Made by a program: the position numbers and the translations under genes. Shown here piece after piece: positions 36,560 to 47,169 of a stretch of 64,000 nucleotides of DNA. Position 1 is the stretch's first letter. Each line of letters starts with the position of its first letter. The notes under the pieces are model-generated. The model did not search any database, was not told where the DNA came from, and was given only the letters and a program-made list of their open reading frames with translations. The DNA comes from Pseudoalteromonas piratica (GTDB lineage: Bacteria > Pseudomonadota > Gammaproteobacteria > Enterobacterales > Alteromonadaceae), in contig NZ_CP009888.1 of NCBI RefSeq assembly GCF_000788395.1, positions 2,314,001-2,378,000 of the forward strand. The letters are read 5' to 3'.

Positions 36560-38044
36560 TTAAACGTCTAGTAATAAACGTGTTGGATCTTCTAGTAGTT
36601 CCTTAATAGTTACTAAGAAACCTACAGATTCTTTACCATCGATTTGACGGTGATCATATGATAACGCTAAGTACATCATAGGTAAGATTTCAACTTTACC
36701 ATTTACAGCCATCGGACGGTCTTGGATTTTGTGCATACCAAGAATTGATGATTGCGGTAGGTTGATAATTGGCGTTGATAGTAACGAACCAAATACACCA
36801 CCATTTGTAATAGTGAAGTTACCACCTGTCATGTCATCAACAGTTAACTTACCATCACGACCTTTAAGTGCTAGTTCACGAATACCTTTTTCAATCTCAG
36901 CAACAGATAGCTTGTCACAGTCACGAAGTACCGGTGTTACTAGACCGCGAGGCGTAGAAACAGCAATGCTGATATCGAAGTAGTTGTGATAAACAATGTC
37001 ATCACCGTCGATAGACGCGTTTACTTCAGGGAAACGCTTAAGCGCTTCAGTAACTGCTTTCACGTAAAAAGACATAAAACCTAAACGGATGCCGTGGCGC
37101 TCTTCAAATACATCTTTGTATTGCTTACGAAGATCCATGATTGGTTTCATGTTTACTTCGTTAAACGTTGTAAGCATTGCTGTTGAATTCTTAGCTTCTA
37201 GAAGACGGTTAGCAATTGTCTTACGAAGACGTGTCATAGGAACACGTTTTTGCGTACGCTCACCAAGTGCAACTGCAGGCGCTGCCGCCGCAGGAGCTGA
37301 AGCAGGCTTAGCTGCAGGTGCTTTTAAGAATGCGTCTACGTCTTCTTTTGTGATACGACCGCCTTTGCCAGAACCTTTGATTTGTGAAGCATCAAGACCT
37401 TTTTCTGCAATTAGACGACGAACAGAAGGCGTTAACACGTCTGAGTTTTCGTCAGATGCTGCTGGCGCTTCAGCTGTTGCTGCTGGCGCTGCCGCCGCAG
37501 GTGCTGCACCTGCAACTAGTTTACCAATTACTTGTTCGCCAAGTACTGTGTCGCCTTCTGCGTGAATGTGATCACCCATTACACCATCTTCTGGCGCTAC
37601 AACTTCAAGAACAACTTTATCAGTTTCGATGTCTACTAGGTTTTGGTCACGGCTAACCGCTTCACCTGGTTGAACATGCCATGTTGCAATCGTAGCGTCT
37701 GCTACTGATTCTGGAAGTACAGGAACTTTAATATCCACTTCTTTACCTTCTGCTGCTGGCGCCGCTGCTGGCGCTGCTGTTGTTTCTGCTGGCGCAGCTG
37801 CTGCATCTGCCGCACCTAATAGTGCAATCACTTGTTCACCAAGTACCGTTGCACCTTCCGTTTGAGAAATTTCTGTAATCACACCATCTTCCGGTGCAAC
37901 TACTTCTAAAACTACTTTATCTGTTTCAATATCAACAAGGTTTTGATCGCGGCTAACTGTATCACCAACGTTCACGTGCCAAGTTGCAACTGTTGCATCT
38001 GCAACAGATTCAGGAAGAACAGGAACCTTAATTTCGGTTGTCAT
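36560..38044 (-). CDS. sucB: 2-oxoglutarate dehydrogenase E2 (dihydrolipoyl succinyltransferase), two lipoyl domains
   Basis: 494 residues, about 90 longer than E. coli SucB because the lipoyl domain is duplicated: lipoyl lysines Lys43 and Lys143 lie exactly 100 residues apart in near-identical ETDKVVLEV contexts. Ala/Pro-rich linkers follow each. The subunit-binding domain ([18 protein letters not shown] ... GRITKEDV) and the succinyltransferase domain with [10 protein letters not shown] at the active site complete it. It passes succinyl groups from SucA to CoA. Located 10 bases after sucA; a terminator follows. Confidence 0.97.
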   Translation of the reverse strand: MTTEIKVPVLPESVADATVATWHVNVGDTVSRDQNLVDIETDKVVLEVVAPEDGVITEISQTEGATVLGEQVIALLGAADAAAAPAETTAAPAAAPAAEGKEVDIKVPVLPESVADATIATWHVQPGEAVSRDQNLVDIETDKVVLEVVAPEDGVMGDHIHAEGDTVLGEQVIGKLVAGAAPAAAAPAATAEAPAASDENSDVLTPSVRRLIAEKGLDASQIKGSGKGGRITKEDVDAFLKAPAAKPASAPAAAAPAVALGERTQKRVPMTRLRKTIANRLLEAKNSTAMLTTFNEVNMKPIMDLRKQYKDVFEERHGIRLGFMSFYVKAVTEALKRFPEVNASIDGDDIVYHNYFDISIAVSTPRGLVTPVLRDCDKLSVAEIEKGIRELALKGRDGKLTVDDMTGGNFTITNGGVFGSLLSTPIINLPQSSILGMHKIQDRPMAVNGKVEILPMMYLALSYDHRQIDGKESVGFLVTIKELLEDPTRLLLDV

Positions 38045-38054
38045 CTCTTATTCC

Positions 38055-40868
38055 TTATTTTTTAATTGTAAGAGCGTCGGCGATCAACGCAGTTTGTTCT
38101 TTAGTATGGGTTGACATATAACCACATGCTGGCGAAGCTGATGCCTTACGACCTGCATAGCTTAAGTTAGCACCTTGTGGAATTGCTTCCCAGAAATGGT
38201 GTTGCGAGCAGTACCAAGCACCTTGGTTTTGCGGCTCTTCTTGACACCATACGAAATCTTTAACATGTTGGTAACGTTGCATAATTGTTTCCATTTCCGC
38301 ATGAGGGAATGGGTACAATTGTTCAACACGTACGATAGCAACATTGTTAAGTTCTTGCTCACGACGCTGTTGCAGTAGCTCGTAATAAACTTTACCGCTA
38401 CAGAACACAACGCGCTCAACTTTCCTAGCATCAATATCATCGATTTCATCAATCATATTGTGGAAAATACCTGTTGAAAGCTCTTCCAAGCTTGAAACTG
38501 CAAGAGGATGACGTAGTAATGATTTAGGTGTCATAACAATCAATGGACGACGCAGAGGACGAACTGATTGACGACGGATCATTGCGTAAACTTGAGCTGG
38601 CGTTGACGGCACACATACTTGCATATTATGGTCAGCACAAAGCTGTAAGAAGCGCTCTAAACGTGCAGAACTATGCTCTGGACCTTGGCCTTCATAACCA
38701 TGAGGAAGCAATATAGTTAAGCCACATAAACGGCCCCATTTTTGCTCACCAGAACTTAAGAATTGGTCAAAAACAACCTGCGCGCCGTTGGCAAAGTCAC
38801 CAAACTGCGCTTCCCAACATACAAGTGATGTCGGTTCTGCTGTTGCATAACCGTATTCAAACGCAAGTACCGCTTCTTCAGATAATACTGAATCGTACAC
38901 TTCAAACGCACCTTGTTCCGGGCGAATATTTTGAAGCGGCAAGTAGGTAGATGCATCTGCTTGGTTGTGCACCACTGCATGACGGTGGAAGAACGTACCA
39001 CGACCAGAATCCTGACCGGTAATACGAATATCAGTACCTTCGTCGACTAATGATGCGTAAGCAAGTGTCTCAGCCATACCCCAATCAAGAGGTTTTTCGC
39101 CGGCTGCCATCGCTTTACGATCATCGTAAATTTTCTTAACGCGAGACTGTGCTTTGTGGTTTTCAGGGTAATTAGCAACTGATTCACCCAATGCTTTCAG
39201 CTTATCAAGCGGCAGCGCTGGATCGTATGCAACGTCCCAATCGTGACCCACAAACTTAGACCAATCTGATGAGTGTTTTGTATCTGGTTGAATTTCATCA
39301 ACAACACACACACCGTTGTCTAAACCGTTACGATAGTTATCAGCAAGCGCTTTTGCTTCATCTGCACTTAATACGCCTTGAGATACCAGTGTATCAGCGT
39401 AAATCTGACGAGGTACAGGGTGCTTTTTGATTTTCTGATACATTAACGGCTGTGTCGCGTTTGGCTCGTCCGCTTCGTTGTGACCATGACGACGGTAACA
39501 AACTAAGTCAATTACTACGTCACGCTTAAACTTGTTACGGAAATCAAGCGCAAGTTGCGTTACAAAAGCAACTGCTTCTGGGTCGTCTGAATTTACGTGG
39601 AAAATAGGTGCCTGCACCATTTTCGCGATATCAGTACAGTACTCAGTTGAGCGAACGTCTTCTCGCTTAGACGTTGTAAAACCAACTTGGTTGTTTACAA
39701 CGATACGAATCGAACCGCCAACACTGAATGCACGTGTTTGTGATAGGTTGAATGTTTCTTGAACCACACCTTGACCAGCAATTGCCGAGTCACCGTGAAT
39801 AGTGATAGGTAGTGCTTTTGAGCCATTCGTACAGCCTAAACGGTCTAAACGTGCACGTACTGAACCCATTACCACCGGATTAACGATTTCTAAATGCGAC
39901 GGGTTAAACGCAAGTGCCATGTGCACGTTGCCGCCCGTAGTTGCGAAATCAGATGAGTAACCCATGTGGTATTTAACGTCACCAGAACCTGCTAATTCGC
40001 CATATTTACCAGCGAATTCATCGAACAGAACCTGTGGGTTTTTACCAAGTACGTTAACTAAAACGTTTAAACGACCACGGTGCGCCATACCAATAACGGC
40101 TTCTTCCTGACCACTTTCCCCTGCTCTGTGAATAAGTTCTTTAAGCATAGGTACTAGCGCATCACCACCTTCTAGTGAGAAACGTTTTGCACCTGGGAAT
40201 TTAGCGCCTAGGTATTTTTCAAGACCATCAGCGGCCGTAAGGCCTTTTAAGATGCGTAACTTAGTTTCGTTGCTAAATTGAGGCTGGGCAAAGTTAGATT
40301 CTAAACGCTGTTGTAACCAACGCTTTTCTTCTGTAGACGTGATATGCATATATTCAGCGCCAATCGAACCACAGTAGGTTTTCTTAAGTGCTGCATATAA
40401 GTCTTTTAGTTTCATAGTGTCACTGCCTGAAGCAAATGACCCTACGTTGAATTCTTTATCTAGGTCAGAATCCGTTAAATCGTGGTGTTCAAGTGTTAAA
40501 TCACGTACTTTTTCACGCTGCCACAAACCTAATGGGTCAAGGTTTGCATTTTGGTGACCACGGAAACGGTATGCATTAATTAATTGCAGAACCCTAACCT
40601 GTTTTGCATCAGATGCGCCACCTGCTGCAACGACTACTTCTTTATGCTTGTTTTTCGCAAGCTCGGCAAATTGTGCTCTTATGTCGGAATGTTTTACATC
40701 GACATCTACACCTTCTACTTTCGGTAGTGCATCAAACACTTCACGCCATTCGTCAGAAACTGAACTCGCGTCATCTAAATACGCTTCATACAGTTCTTCT
40801 ACGTATGCGACATTACCACCGTTAAAGTGAGAAGACTCTAGCCATGCCTTCATTACACCTTCGTGCAT
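38055..40868 (-). CDS. sucA: 2-oxoglutarate dehydrogenase E1
   Basis: 937 residues (E. coli 933). The N-terminal E2-contact region contains NVAYVEELYEAYL, and RFSLEGGDALVPMLKELI and IGMAHRGRLNVLVNVLGK are family signatures. The thiamine-diphosphate motif lies around GDSAIAGQGVVQETFNLS, and the C-terminal transketolase-like part has LPHGYEGQGPEHSSARLERF. It decarboxylates 2-oxoglutarate and succinylates the lipoyl groups of SucB. It follows sdhB after a 91-base gap with a strong hairpin. Confidence 0.98.
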   Translation of the reverse strand: MHEGVMKAWLESSHFNGGNVAYVEELYEAYLDDASSVSDEWREVFDALPKVEGVDVDVKHSDIRAQFAELAKNKHKEVVVAAGGASDAKQVRVLQLINAYRFRGHQNANLDPLGLWQREKVRDLTLEHHDLTDSDLDKEFNVGSFASGSDTMKLKDLYAALKKTYCGSIGAEYMHITSTEEKRWLQQRLESNFAQPQFSNETKLRILKGLTAADGLEKYLGAKFPGAKRFSLEGGDALVPMLKELIHRAGESGQEEAVIGMAHRGRLNVLVNVLGKNPQVLFDEFAGKYGELAGSGDVKYHMGYSSDFATTGGNVHMALAFNPSHLEIVNPVVMGSVRARLDRLGCTNGSKALPITIHGDSAIAGQGVVQETFNLSQTRAFSVGGSIRIVVNNQVGFTTSKREDVRSTEYCTDIAKMVQAPIFHVNSDDPEAVAFVTQLALDFRNKFKRDVVIDLVCYRRHGHNEADEPNATQPLMYQKIKKHPVPRQIYADTLVSQGVLSADEAKALADNYRNGLDNGVCVVDEIQPDTKHSSDWSKFVGHDWDVAYDPALPLDKLKALGESVANYPENHKAQSRVKKIYDDRKAMAAGEKPLDWGMAETLAYASLVDEGTDIRITGQDSGRGTFFHRHAVVHNQADASTYLPLQNIRPEQGAFEVYDSVLSEEAVLAFEYGYATAEPTSLVCWEAQFGDFANGAQVVFDQFLSSGEQKWGRLCGLTILLPHGYEGQGPEHSSARLERFLQLCADHNMQVCVPSTPAQVYAMIRRQSVRPLRRPLIVMTPKSLLRHPLAVSSLEELSTGIFHNMIDEIDDIDARKVERVVFCSGKVYYELLQQRREQELNNVAIVRVEQLYPFPHAEMETIMQRYQHVKDFVWCQEEPQNQGAWYCSQHHFWEAIPQGANLSYAGRKASASPACGYMSTHTKEQTALIADALTIKK

Positions 40869-40913
40869 TTATAAGCCCTTTTTACTAGCGCAGAATACTA
40901 AGTTTTAGTTAAA

Positions 40914-40936
40914 CGGCGATAACAATGTTATCGCCG
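40914..40936 (-). repeat. GC-rich hairpin between sdhB and sucA
   Basis: CGGCGATAAC (40914-40923) and GTTATCGCCG (40927-40936) form a perfect 10-bp stem with a 3-base loop. The minus strand continues with only TTTAAC, so termination would be weak; it may instead stabilise the 3' end of sdhCDAB mRNA or mark a processing site, as repeats do in this gap in E. coli. Confidence 0.7.
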
Positions 40937-40959
40937 CGGTGATTTGTGTTACTGCCGTT

Positions 40960-41670
40960 TTATACCGAACGGTTTAGTAACATAGACTTAATGTGACCAA
41001 TTGCCTTAGTTGGATTAAGGCCCTTAGGACACACGTTGACACAGTTCATAATACCGTGACAACGGAATACGCTGAATGCATCGTCTAAATCTGCTAAACG
41101 TTCTTCTGTCGCCGTATCGCGGCTATCAGCTAAGAAACGGTAAGCGTGTAGCAAACCAGCAGGACCAATGAACTTGTCAGGGTTCCACCAGAATGATGGG
41201 CATGAAGTTGAACAACATGCACATAAGATACACTCATATAAACCATCAAGCTTGTCACGTTCTTCAATTGACTGAAGACGCTCTTCACCGCCTGTTGGCT
41301 TATCGTTGATTAAGAATGGCTTAACTTTCTCGTATTGTGAATAGAATTGAGACATATCAATTACTAAATCACGAACAACTGGTAAGCCTGGTAATGGACG
41401 AATAACGATTTTACCCTTACCTAGTGCAGATAATGGAGTAATACACGCTAAACCGTTTTTACCATTCATGTTTACACCGTCAGAACCACATACACCTTCA
41501 CGGCATGAACGACGGAAAGAAAGTGTTGGATCTTGCTCTTTCAATTGTAAAAGTGCATCCAATACCATCATATCGCGACCTTCTTCTACCTCAAGGGTAT
41601 AGTCTTGCATACGCGGTGCGTTGTCTACATCTGGATTATAACGATAGACAGAAAATTGTAATTGTGCCAT
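40960..41670 (-). CDS. sdhB: Succinate dehydrogenase iron-sulfur subunit
   Basis: 236 residues. The [2Fe-2S] cluster ligands lie in SCREGVCGSDG, and the [4Fe-4S] and [3Fe-4S] ligands in CILCACCSTSCPS and CHGIMNCVNVCPKG. It passes electrons from SdhA to the quinone site in SdhCD at the inner membrane. It starts 11 bases after sdhA in the sdhCDAB operon. Confidence 0.98.
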   Translation of the reverse strand: MAQLQFSVYRYNPDVDNAPRMQDYTLEVEEGRDMMVLDALLQLKEQDPTLSFRRSCREGVCGSDGVNMNGKNGLACITPLSALGKGKIVIRPLPGLPVVRDLVIDMSQFYSQYEKVKPFLINDKPTGGEERLQSIEERDKLDGLYECILCACCSTSCPSFWWNPDKFIGPAGLLHAYRFLADSRDTATEERLADLDDAFSVFRCHGIMNCVNVCPKGLNPTKAIGHIKSMLLNRSV

Positions 41671-41681
41671 TGACTTCGCTC

Positions 41682-43454
41682 CTAGTAAGTACGTGCTTTA
41701 GGTGGGAAGGCTTCACGTGTTTTAGGTGAGAAGTTCACCTCACGCTTAGACATTTCTTCCGTCACTGGGCTATAAACTGAGTGACATAACCAGTTTTCAT
41801 CGTCACGCTCTGGGAAATCGAAGCGCGAATGTGCACCACGGCTTTCTGTACGGAAATTCGCAGCAACAGCTGTTGAGTACGCAGTTTCCATTAAGTTATC
41901 TAGCTCTAAACACTCAATACGTTGCGTGTTGAACTCAGATGATTTGTCGTCAAGACGTGCGTGCTGTAAGCGTTCACGAATTTCTTTAAGCTCTGTAAGA
42001 CCTGTTGCCATTGCATCACCTTCACGGAATACCGAGAAGTTAAGCTGCATGCATTTTTGTAGGTCTTTCTTGATCTGTACTGGATCTTCACCTTGGCCTG
42101 GTTTAGAAGTTTCCCAACGATTGAAACGAGCCATCGCTGCTTCTAGATCAGATTCAGATGCGTCTTTCGAAATTTCAGCATCTTTTAGGTATTGACCAAG
42201 GAAGTTACCCGCTGCACGACCAAATACAACAAGGTCAAGTAGTGAGTTACCGCCTAAGCGGTTTGCACCGTGTACAGATACACATGCAATTTCACCTACT
42301 GCGAATAAACCTTCAACTAATTTCTCATTGCCTGCACCATCTACGTTAATAACTTGACCATTAACGTTAGTTGGTACACCACCCATCATGTAGTGACATG
42401 TTGGGATTACTGGAATTGGCTCTTTTGCAGGGTCAACGTGTGCGAATGTCTTAGAAAGATCACAAACACCTGGAAGACGTAGGTTTAGCATCTCAGCACC
42501 TAAGTGGTCTAACTTAAGTTTGATGTGCGTACCCCATGGGCCTTCACAACCACGGCCTTCACGGATTTCTGTCATCATTGCACGAGCAACAACATCACGA
42601 CCTGCTAAGTCTTTAGCGTTTGGTGCGTAACGTTCCATGAAACGTTCGCCGTCTTTATTTAGAAGGTAACCACCTTCACCACGACAACCTTCAGTTACAA
42701 GTGTACCTGCACCTGCAATACCCGTTGGGTGGAACTGCCACATTTCCATGTCTTGCATTGAAATGCCAGCACGTGTTGCCATACCAACACCGTCACCCGT
42801 GTTAATGTGCGCGTTTGTTGTTGATGCGAAGATACGACCTGCACCACCGGTTGCTAGAACAACCGCTTTAGATTTGAAGTAAACAACTTCGCCGCTTTCG
42901 ATATCGATAGCAGTACAACCAACAACGTCACCTTTGTCGTTTTTAACAAGGTCTAATGCGTACCACTCTGAGAACACATTTGTTTTGTTTTTAACATTTT
43001 GTTGGTATAAACAGTGAAGAAGCGCGTGACCAGTACGGTCAGCGGCAGCTGCAGTACGTGCAGCTTGTTCACCACCAAAGTTTTTCGATTGACCACCGAA
43101 AGGACGTTGATAAACACGGCCATTTTCAAAACGTGAAAATGGTAAACCCATGTTTTCTAATTCTGTAATTGCTTCAGGACCCGTTTTGGTCATGTATTCA
43201 ATCGCGTCTTGGTCACCGATGTAATCAGAACCTTTTACCGTGTCGTACATGTGCCATTCCCAGTTATCTTCATGGGAATTACCTAAAGCAACAGTAATAC
43301 CACCTTGTGCAGACACCGTATGTGAACGGGTTGGGAATACTTTTGAAATAAGGGCACAAGTTTTACCTGATTCACTGATAGCCAGTGCAGCACGCATACC
43401 CGCACCACCGGCACCAATTACTACAGCGTCAAATTCTCTTGTTGAAATAGCCAC
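41682..43454 (-). CDS. sdhA: Succinate dehydrogenase flavoprotein subunit
   Basis: 590 residues. The FAD dinucleotide-binding motif is [25 protein letters not shown] contains the His that carries covalent FAD; the active-site HPTGI and RGEGGYLLN region follows, and [18 protein letters not shown] is also conserved. It oxidises succinate to fumarate. The start is a GTG placed directly after the sdhD stop with no gap, so translational coupling is likely. Confidence 0.98.
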   Translation of the reverse strand: MAISTREFDAVVIGAGGAGMRAALAISESGKTCALISKVFPTRSHTVSAQGGITVALGNSHEDNWEWHMYDTVKGSDYIGDQDAIEYMTKTGPEAITELENMGLPFSRFENGRVYQRPFGGQSKNFGGEQAARTAAAADRTGHALLHCLYQQNVKNKTNVFSEWYALDLVKNDKGDVVGCTAIDIESGEVVYFKSKAVVLATGGAGRIFASTTNAHINTGDGVGMATRAGISMQDMEMWQFHPTGIAGAGTLVTEGCRGEGGYLLNKDGERFMERYAPNAKDLAGRDVVARAMMTEIREGRGCEGPWGTHIKLKLDHLGAEMLNLRLPGVCDLSKTFAHVDPAKEPIPVIPTCHYMMGGVPTNVNGQVINVDGAGNEKLVEGLFAVGEIACVSVHGANRLGGNSLLDLVVFGRAAGNFLGQYLKDAEISKDASESDLEAAMARFNRWETSKPGQGEDPVQIKKDLQKCMQLNFSVFREGDAMATGLTELKEIRERLQHARLDDKSSEFNTQRIECLELDNLMETAYSTAVAANFRTESRGAHSRFDFPERDDENWLCHSVYSPVTEEMSKREVNFSPKTREAFPPKARTY

Positions 43455-43802
43455 TTACACACTCCAAAGAACAAAGAAACCAATAACTACGTATGAGAAC
43501 GCCATTAGGTTTAGGAAAAAGCCTAGGATTGCACGCAGTTTTGAACATTTAATATAGTCAGTTAAAACTTGCCACAAACCAATACGGGTATGAATCATCA
43601 TGCAAACTAGTGCAGTTAATGTATACACTTTTACTGCTAAGTTTGAAAATAAACCCTGCCACGCTTCAAACGTTACTGTTGGAGTAGAAAGGAAATACCC
43701 TAAGATAAACAGAGCATATGACGCTAATACAAGTGCTGTTGCACGTAATGATACAAAATCTTGTACACCGTCGCGTTTTAGAGATGCTTGATTAACTACC
43801 AT
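43455..43802 (-). CDS. sdhD: Succinate dehydrogenase membrane anchor subunit SdhD
   Basis: 115 residues from the ATG at 43802 (MVVNQASLKRDGVQDF), which has AGGAG at 7 bases; longer in-frame starts overlap the Shine-Dalgarno or sdhC. Three membrane helices. The haem-ligand His appears to be in MMIHTRIGLWQVLTDY. With SdhC it binds haem b and ubiquinone. It overlaps the sdhC 3' end by 7 bases. Confidence 0.95.
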   Translation of the reverse strand: MVVNQASLKRDGVQDFVSLRATALVLASYALFILGYFLSTPTVTFEAWQGLFSNLAVKVYTLTALVCMMIHTRIGLWQVLTDYIKCSKLRAILGFFLNLMAFSYVVIGFFVLWSV

Positions 43803-44170
43803 ATCCATACTCCTGCTAACACGGCTAATACAACCCAAAGTGCAATTACGAATTTAGCACTTGCGTTACCTGAATCTAATTCTTCAAAACGACCCATATC
43901 CATTAGTAAGTGACGAACACCCGCTACTAAATGATACAGAAGCGCGATTACCGCACCCCATGCAATGAATTTGGCAATGAACCCGGTAAACAGGCTCTTG
44001 ACGAATTCAAAACCTTGAGGAGAAGAAAGTGATTCAGACCATGCCCAAATTACAAAAGATAAAGCGAAGAACAACGCTACACCTGAAATACGGTGAAGAA
44101 TTGAAGCTTTAGCAGTTGCTGGCATCGAGATAGTAGATAAATCTAGATTTACAGGTCTTTGCTTTTTCAC
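43796..44170 (-). CDS. sdhC: Succinate dehydrogenase cytochrome b556 subunit SdhC
   Basis: 124 residues from the GTG at 44170 (VKKQRPVNLDLSTISMP, the family start). The frame stays open for 42 further codons upstream, but that extension is not family-like. Three membrane helices; SILHRISGV carries the quinone-site Ser/Arg region and LYHLVAGVRHLLMD the haem His. The GTG has only a weak Shine-Dalgarno (AAGTAAC). First gene of the sdhCDAB-suc cluster, divergent from gltA. Confidence 0.92.
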   Translation of the reverse strand: MKKQRPVNLDLSTISMPATAKASILHRISGVALFFALSFVIWAWSESLSSPQGFEFVKSLFTGFIAKFIAWGAVIALLYHLVAGVRHLLMDMGRFEELDSGNASAKFVIALWVVLAVLAGVWIW

Positions 44171-44559
44171 TGTTACTTGCCCATTGACTCTAAGGAGTCC
44201 AACTATTGTTGTTATAACCCACCAAGTGAATGATGGAACCATCAAAGCGAAATTTGCCACACTGCGATGACGAGTCACAGTATGAAAAAACAGCATTCAC
44301 TCCAGACGAAAGGCATTCACCTTTTAGAATGCCTACCACAGTATATAAGACCATATGGCCTATTACAATTCTTGTTTAATAAGAGGTGCTTGCGAAGTAG
44401 CCATTGGTATAATATTTATCCGTTTGAAGAATAGTTATCATCAATTGATGCATTTAAATTGACTTTATTCCCTATTTATAAGTTAGAATAGATAGAATTT
44501 GCTTAACATCCGTATCAAAAATAACAAACTGGTTTGTTATATTTAAAGGAGATAATTAG
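44171..44559. promoter_or_regulatory. Divergent sdhC/gltA control region
   Basis: 389 bases between the likely sdhC start and the gltA start. It should hold both promoters and their shared control, as in E. coli, but I cannot pick hexamers confidently. The clearest element is the inverted repeat at 44521-44540, listed separately. A small GACTC/GAGTC repeat lies just upstream of sdhC. Confidence 0.5.
44521..44540 (+). promoter_or_regulatory. Inverted repeat just upstream of the gltA ribosome-binding site
   Basis: ATAACAAAC (44521-44529) and GTTTGTTAT (44532-44540) are perfect inverted repeats around a 2-base centre. The Shine-Dalgarno AAAGGAGA (44545-44552) follows 4 bases later and the ATG is at 44560. 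Either a repressor operator or an mRNA hairpin with a CTGG loop close to the ribosome-binding site. Confidence 0.6.
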
Positions 44560-45846
44560 ATGGCAGACAAAAAAGCCACGGTCCATATTGATGGGCTAGA
44601 TCCTATCGAACTTCCAATTTACTCTGGCACAGCTGGTCAGGACGTTATCGACGTTCGTACCTTAGGCAGCCATGGTTACTTTACGTTCGACCCGGGTTTC
44701 ATGTCTACTGGTTCATGTGAATCAGCTATCACTTACATTGATGGCGCTAAAGGTGTTTTATTACACCGCGGCTATGCGATTGATGATTTAGCTGAAAAAT
44801 CAAGCTATATCGAGCTTTGTTACTTACTTTTAAACGGTGAGCTTCCAAATGCAGAGCAGTTAGCTGGTTTTGAAAATGAAATCACAACTAACACAATGTT
44901 ACACGAGAAAATTGGTGCATTCTTCCAAGGTTTCCGTGTAGATTCTCACCCAATGGCAATGCTATGTGGTGTTGTTGGTGCACTTTCTTCTTTCTACCAC
45001 AAAGATTTAGACATTACAGATCCAGCACAACGTCACCGTAGCGCTGTTCGTCTAATTGCTAAGTTACCTACAATTGCGGCAATGTGTTACAAGTACAACA
45101 TCGGCCAACCGTTTGTTTACCCTCGTAACGATCTAAGCTACGCAGAAAACTTCTTACACATGATGTTCTCTGTACCTGCTGAAAAGTATGAAGTAAGCCC
45201 TGTACTTGCAAAAGCAATGGACCGAATCTTTATGCTTCACGCGGACCACGAACAAAACGCGTCAACATCGACTGTACGTTTAGCTGGTTCTTCAGGCGCT
45301 AACCCGTATGCATGTATCTCAGCTGGTATTGCATCACTTTGGGGCCCTGCACACGGTGGTGCTAACGAAGCATGTCTAACAATGTTAGAAGAAATCGGTT
45401 CAGTAGACCGTATCGATGAGTACGTTGCGAAAGCAAAAGATAAGAACGACCCATTCCGTCTAATGGGCTTCGGTCACCGTGTTTACAAGAACTTCGACCC
45501 ACGTGCAACAGTAATGCGTGAAACGTGTCACGAAGTACTTAAAGAGCTTAACATTGAAGATCCACTACTAGACGTAGCAATGCGTTTAGAGCAAATCGCA
45601 CTAGAAGACCCATACTTCATCGAGAAGAAACTTTACCCTAACGTAGATTTCTACTCAGGTATCATTCTTAAGGCGATCGGTATTCCAACAAGCATGTTCA
45701 CTGTAATCTTTGCAATGTCACGTACTGTTGGTTGGATCTCACACTGGGATGAGATGTTATCTCAACCTGGTCAGAAGATCGGTCGTCCTCGTCAGTTATA
45801 CACTGGTGAAACAAAGCGTGATTATAAAGACGTAACGTCTCGTTAA
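44560..45846 (+). CDS. gltA: Citrate synthase (type II)
   Basis: 428 residues (E. coli 427). The catalytic His and Asp lie in [25 protein letters not shown] and the later NVDFYSGI segment; [26 protein letters not shown] is the hexameric, NADH-sensitive type II signature. It condenses acetyl-CoA and oxaloacetate to citrate. Strong ribosome-binding site (AAAGGAG). Divergent from sdhCDAB, followed by its own terminator. Confidence 0.98.
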   Translation: MADKKATVHIDGLDPIELPIYSGTAGQDVIDVRTLGSHGYFTFDPGFMSTGSCESAITYIDGAKGVLLHRGYAIDDLAEKSSYIELCYLLLNGELPNAEQLAGFENEITTNTMLHEKIGAFFQGFRVDSHPMAMLCGVVGALSSFYHKDLDITDPAQRHRSAVRLIAKLPTIAAMCYKYNIGQPFVYPRNDLSYAENFLHMMFSVPAEKYEVSPVLAKAMDRIFMLHADHEQNASTSTVRLAGSSGANPYACISAGIASLWGPAHGGANEACLTMLEEIGSVDRIDEYVAKAKDKNDPFRLMGFGHRVYKNFDPRATVMRETCHEVLKELNIEDPLLDVAMRLEQIALEDPYFIEKKLYPNVDFYSGIILKAIGIPTSMFTVIFAMSRTVGWISHWDEMLSQPGQKIGRPRQLYTGETKRDYKDVTSR

Positions 45847-45860
45847 TCCTCTTTGAGTTT

Positions 45861-45887
45861 AAAAAAGCCGCTATTTGCGGCTTTTTT
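45861..45887 (+). terminator. Intrinsic terminator of gltA
   Basis: AAAAAAGCCGC (45861-45871) and GCGGCTTTTTT (45877-45887) form a perfect 11-bp stem with a TATTT loop, 14 bases after the gltA stop. Confidence 0.94.
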
Positions 45888-45964
45888 AATATCTAAATCC
45901 CGTCAATAATTGCGAAAATTAGTGTATTTCATTAAAATCGCCGCTCGCATTCTCAGGTGGCACT

Positions 45965-47167
45965 ATGTTAGATAATCAAAAAATCCGTTCTCAATTCCCA
46001 TTTTTTAAACACACTGAGTCTGTTTATTTAGATAATGGTGCAACCACACAAAAACCTCAGAACGTTATTGATGCAATTACCGAGTTTTATACTTGTCACA
46101 ATGCCAATGTGCATCGTGGCGTCAGTGAATTTGCCTCAAATACCACCGCCTTATACGAACAGGCACGCACAAAATTAGCACAATTTTGTCAGGTAGATGC
46201 AGAACAAATTGTTTGGACCAAAGGCGCAACCGAAGCGATAAACCTTGTTGCCAGTTCAATTGATGCACATATCGAAAAAGATGATGTCATTATTATCTCA
46301 TCGCTTGAGCACCACGCAAATATTGTCCCCTGGCAAACGCTGTGTAAACGCACCGGCGCGACGCTTCACATTCTGCCAATAGATGCAAATGGTGTACTCA
46401 ATTTAGATGTTAGTTTAGCCATGATTAATACACTAAAGCCAAAACTGATGGCGATTAGTCATGCATCAAATACCTTAGGTAATATTTTACCAATACAAAG
46501 CTTGCTTGATGCCGCGCATGCCATCAATGCCATTACTTTGGTTGATGGTGCACAAGCGATGCAACATCTAAGGCCAAATATTCGTGCGCTTAATTGTGAC
46601 TTTTATGTGCTATCTGCACACAAAATGTTTGGGCCAACCGGCGTTGGTGCATTAATCGCTAAACCTCACAGTCTATCTTTACTGTCAACCTACCAAACTG
46701 GTGGCGAAATGATCGAGCGCGTTAGCTTTAATGAATCAAGTTTTCGCCAAGGTAATGCGCGATTTGAAGCAGGCACGCCGAATATCGCCGGCGTGATTGG
46801 TTTTTCTGCAGCACTTGATTTTATGGGCTCAAGCGAGATGGCAACGCAACTAGCTGTTGAAAAAGCGCTCTATCAATACACGCTAAACGCACTTAAACAG
46901 ATTGATGGAATAAAAATTTACGGCGATTTAAACAATAATATCGGCACAATTAGTTTTAACTACAAAGATGAGCATAACCTAGACGTTGCGACCCTACTCG
47001 ACCAAGCCGGCATTATTGTACGTTCAGGTAACCACTGTACTCAGCCATTGATAAATCTACTCGGTGTTGCGGGTACCATTCGTGTCAGTTTAAGTTGCTA
47101 TAACAACGTCGATGACATTGATCGCTTTATTGTTGCATTAAAACAAGCTATAGAATTACTAGATTAA
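45965..47167 (+). CDS. csdA: Cysteine desulfurase, CsdA (SufS group)
   Basis: 400 residues, a class V PLP aminotransferase of group II. The PLP lysine is in VLSAHKMFGPTGVG and the catalytic cysteine in RSGNHCTQPL; YLDNGATTQKPQ is the family N-terminus. It removes sulfur from cysteine as an enzyme-bound persulfide. I choose CsdA over SufS because the next gene is a CsdE/SufE-type acceptor and the following convergent gene is tcdA (csdL), the E. coli csd arrangement, with no sufABCD nearby. Good ribosome-binding site (AGGTGG). Confidence 0.9.
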   Translation: MLDNQKIRSQFPFFKHTESVYLDNGATTQKPQNVIDAITEFYTCHNANVHRGVSEFASNTTALYEQARTKLAQFCQVDAEQIVWTKGATEAINLVASSIDAHIEKDDVIIISSLEHHANIVPWQTLCKRTGATLHILPIDANGVLNLDVSLAMINTLKPKLMAISHASNTLGNILPIQSLLDAAHAINAITLVDGAQAMQHLRPNIRALNCDFYVLSAHKMFGPTGVGALIAKPHSLSLLSTYQTGGEMIERVSFNESSFRQGNARFEAGTPNIAGVIGFSAALDFMGSSEMATQLAVEKALYQYTLNALKQIDGIKIYGDLNNNIGTISFNYKDEHNLDVATLLDQAGIIVRSGNHCTQPLINLLGVAGTIRVSLSCYNNVDDIDRFIVALKQAIELLD

Positions 47168-47169
47168 CT

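Noticed and set aside
34355..44296. Long open frames on the plus strand across the TCA block (for example 35231-35641, 37089-37565, 38175-38378)
   Set aside because: They are antisense shadows of highly conserved suc and sdh genes with low-complexity translations and no ribosome-binding sites.
44171..44296. 42-codon N-terminal extension of SdhC
   Set aside because: The translated sequence is not family-like and has no good ribosome-binding site; the GTG at 44170 fits the family start.
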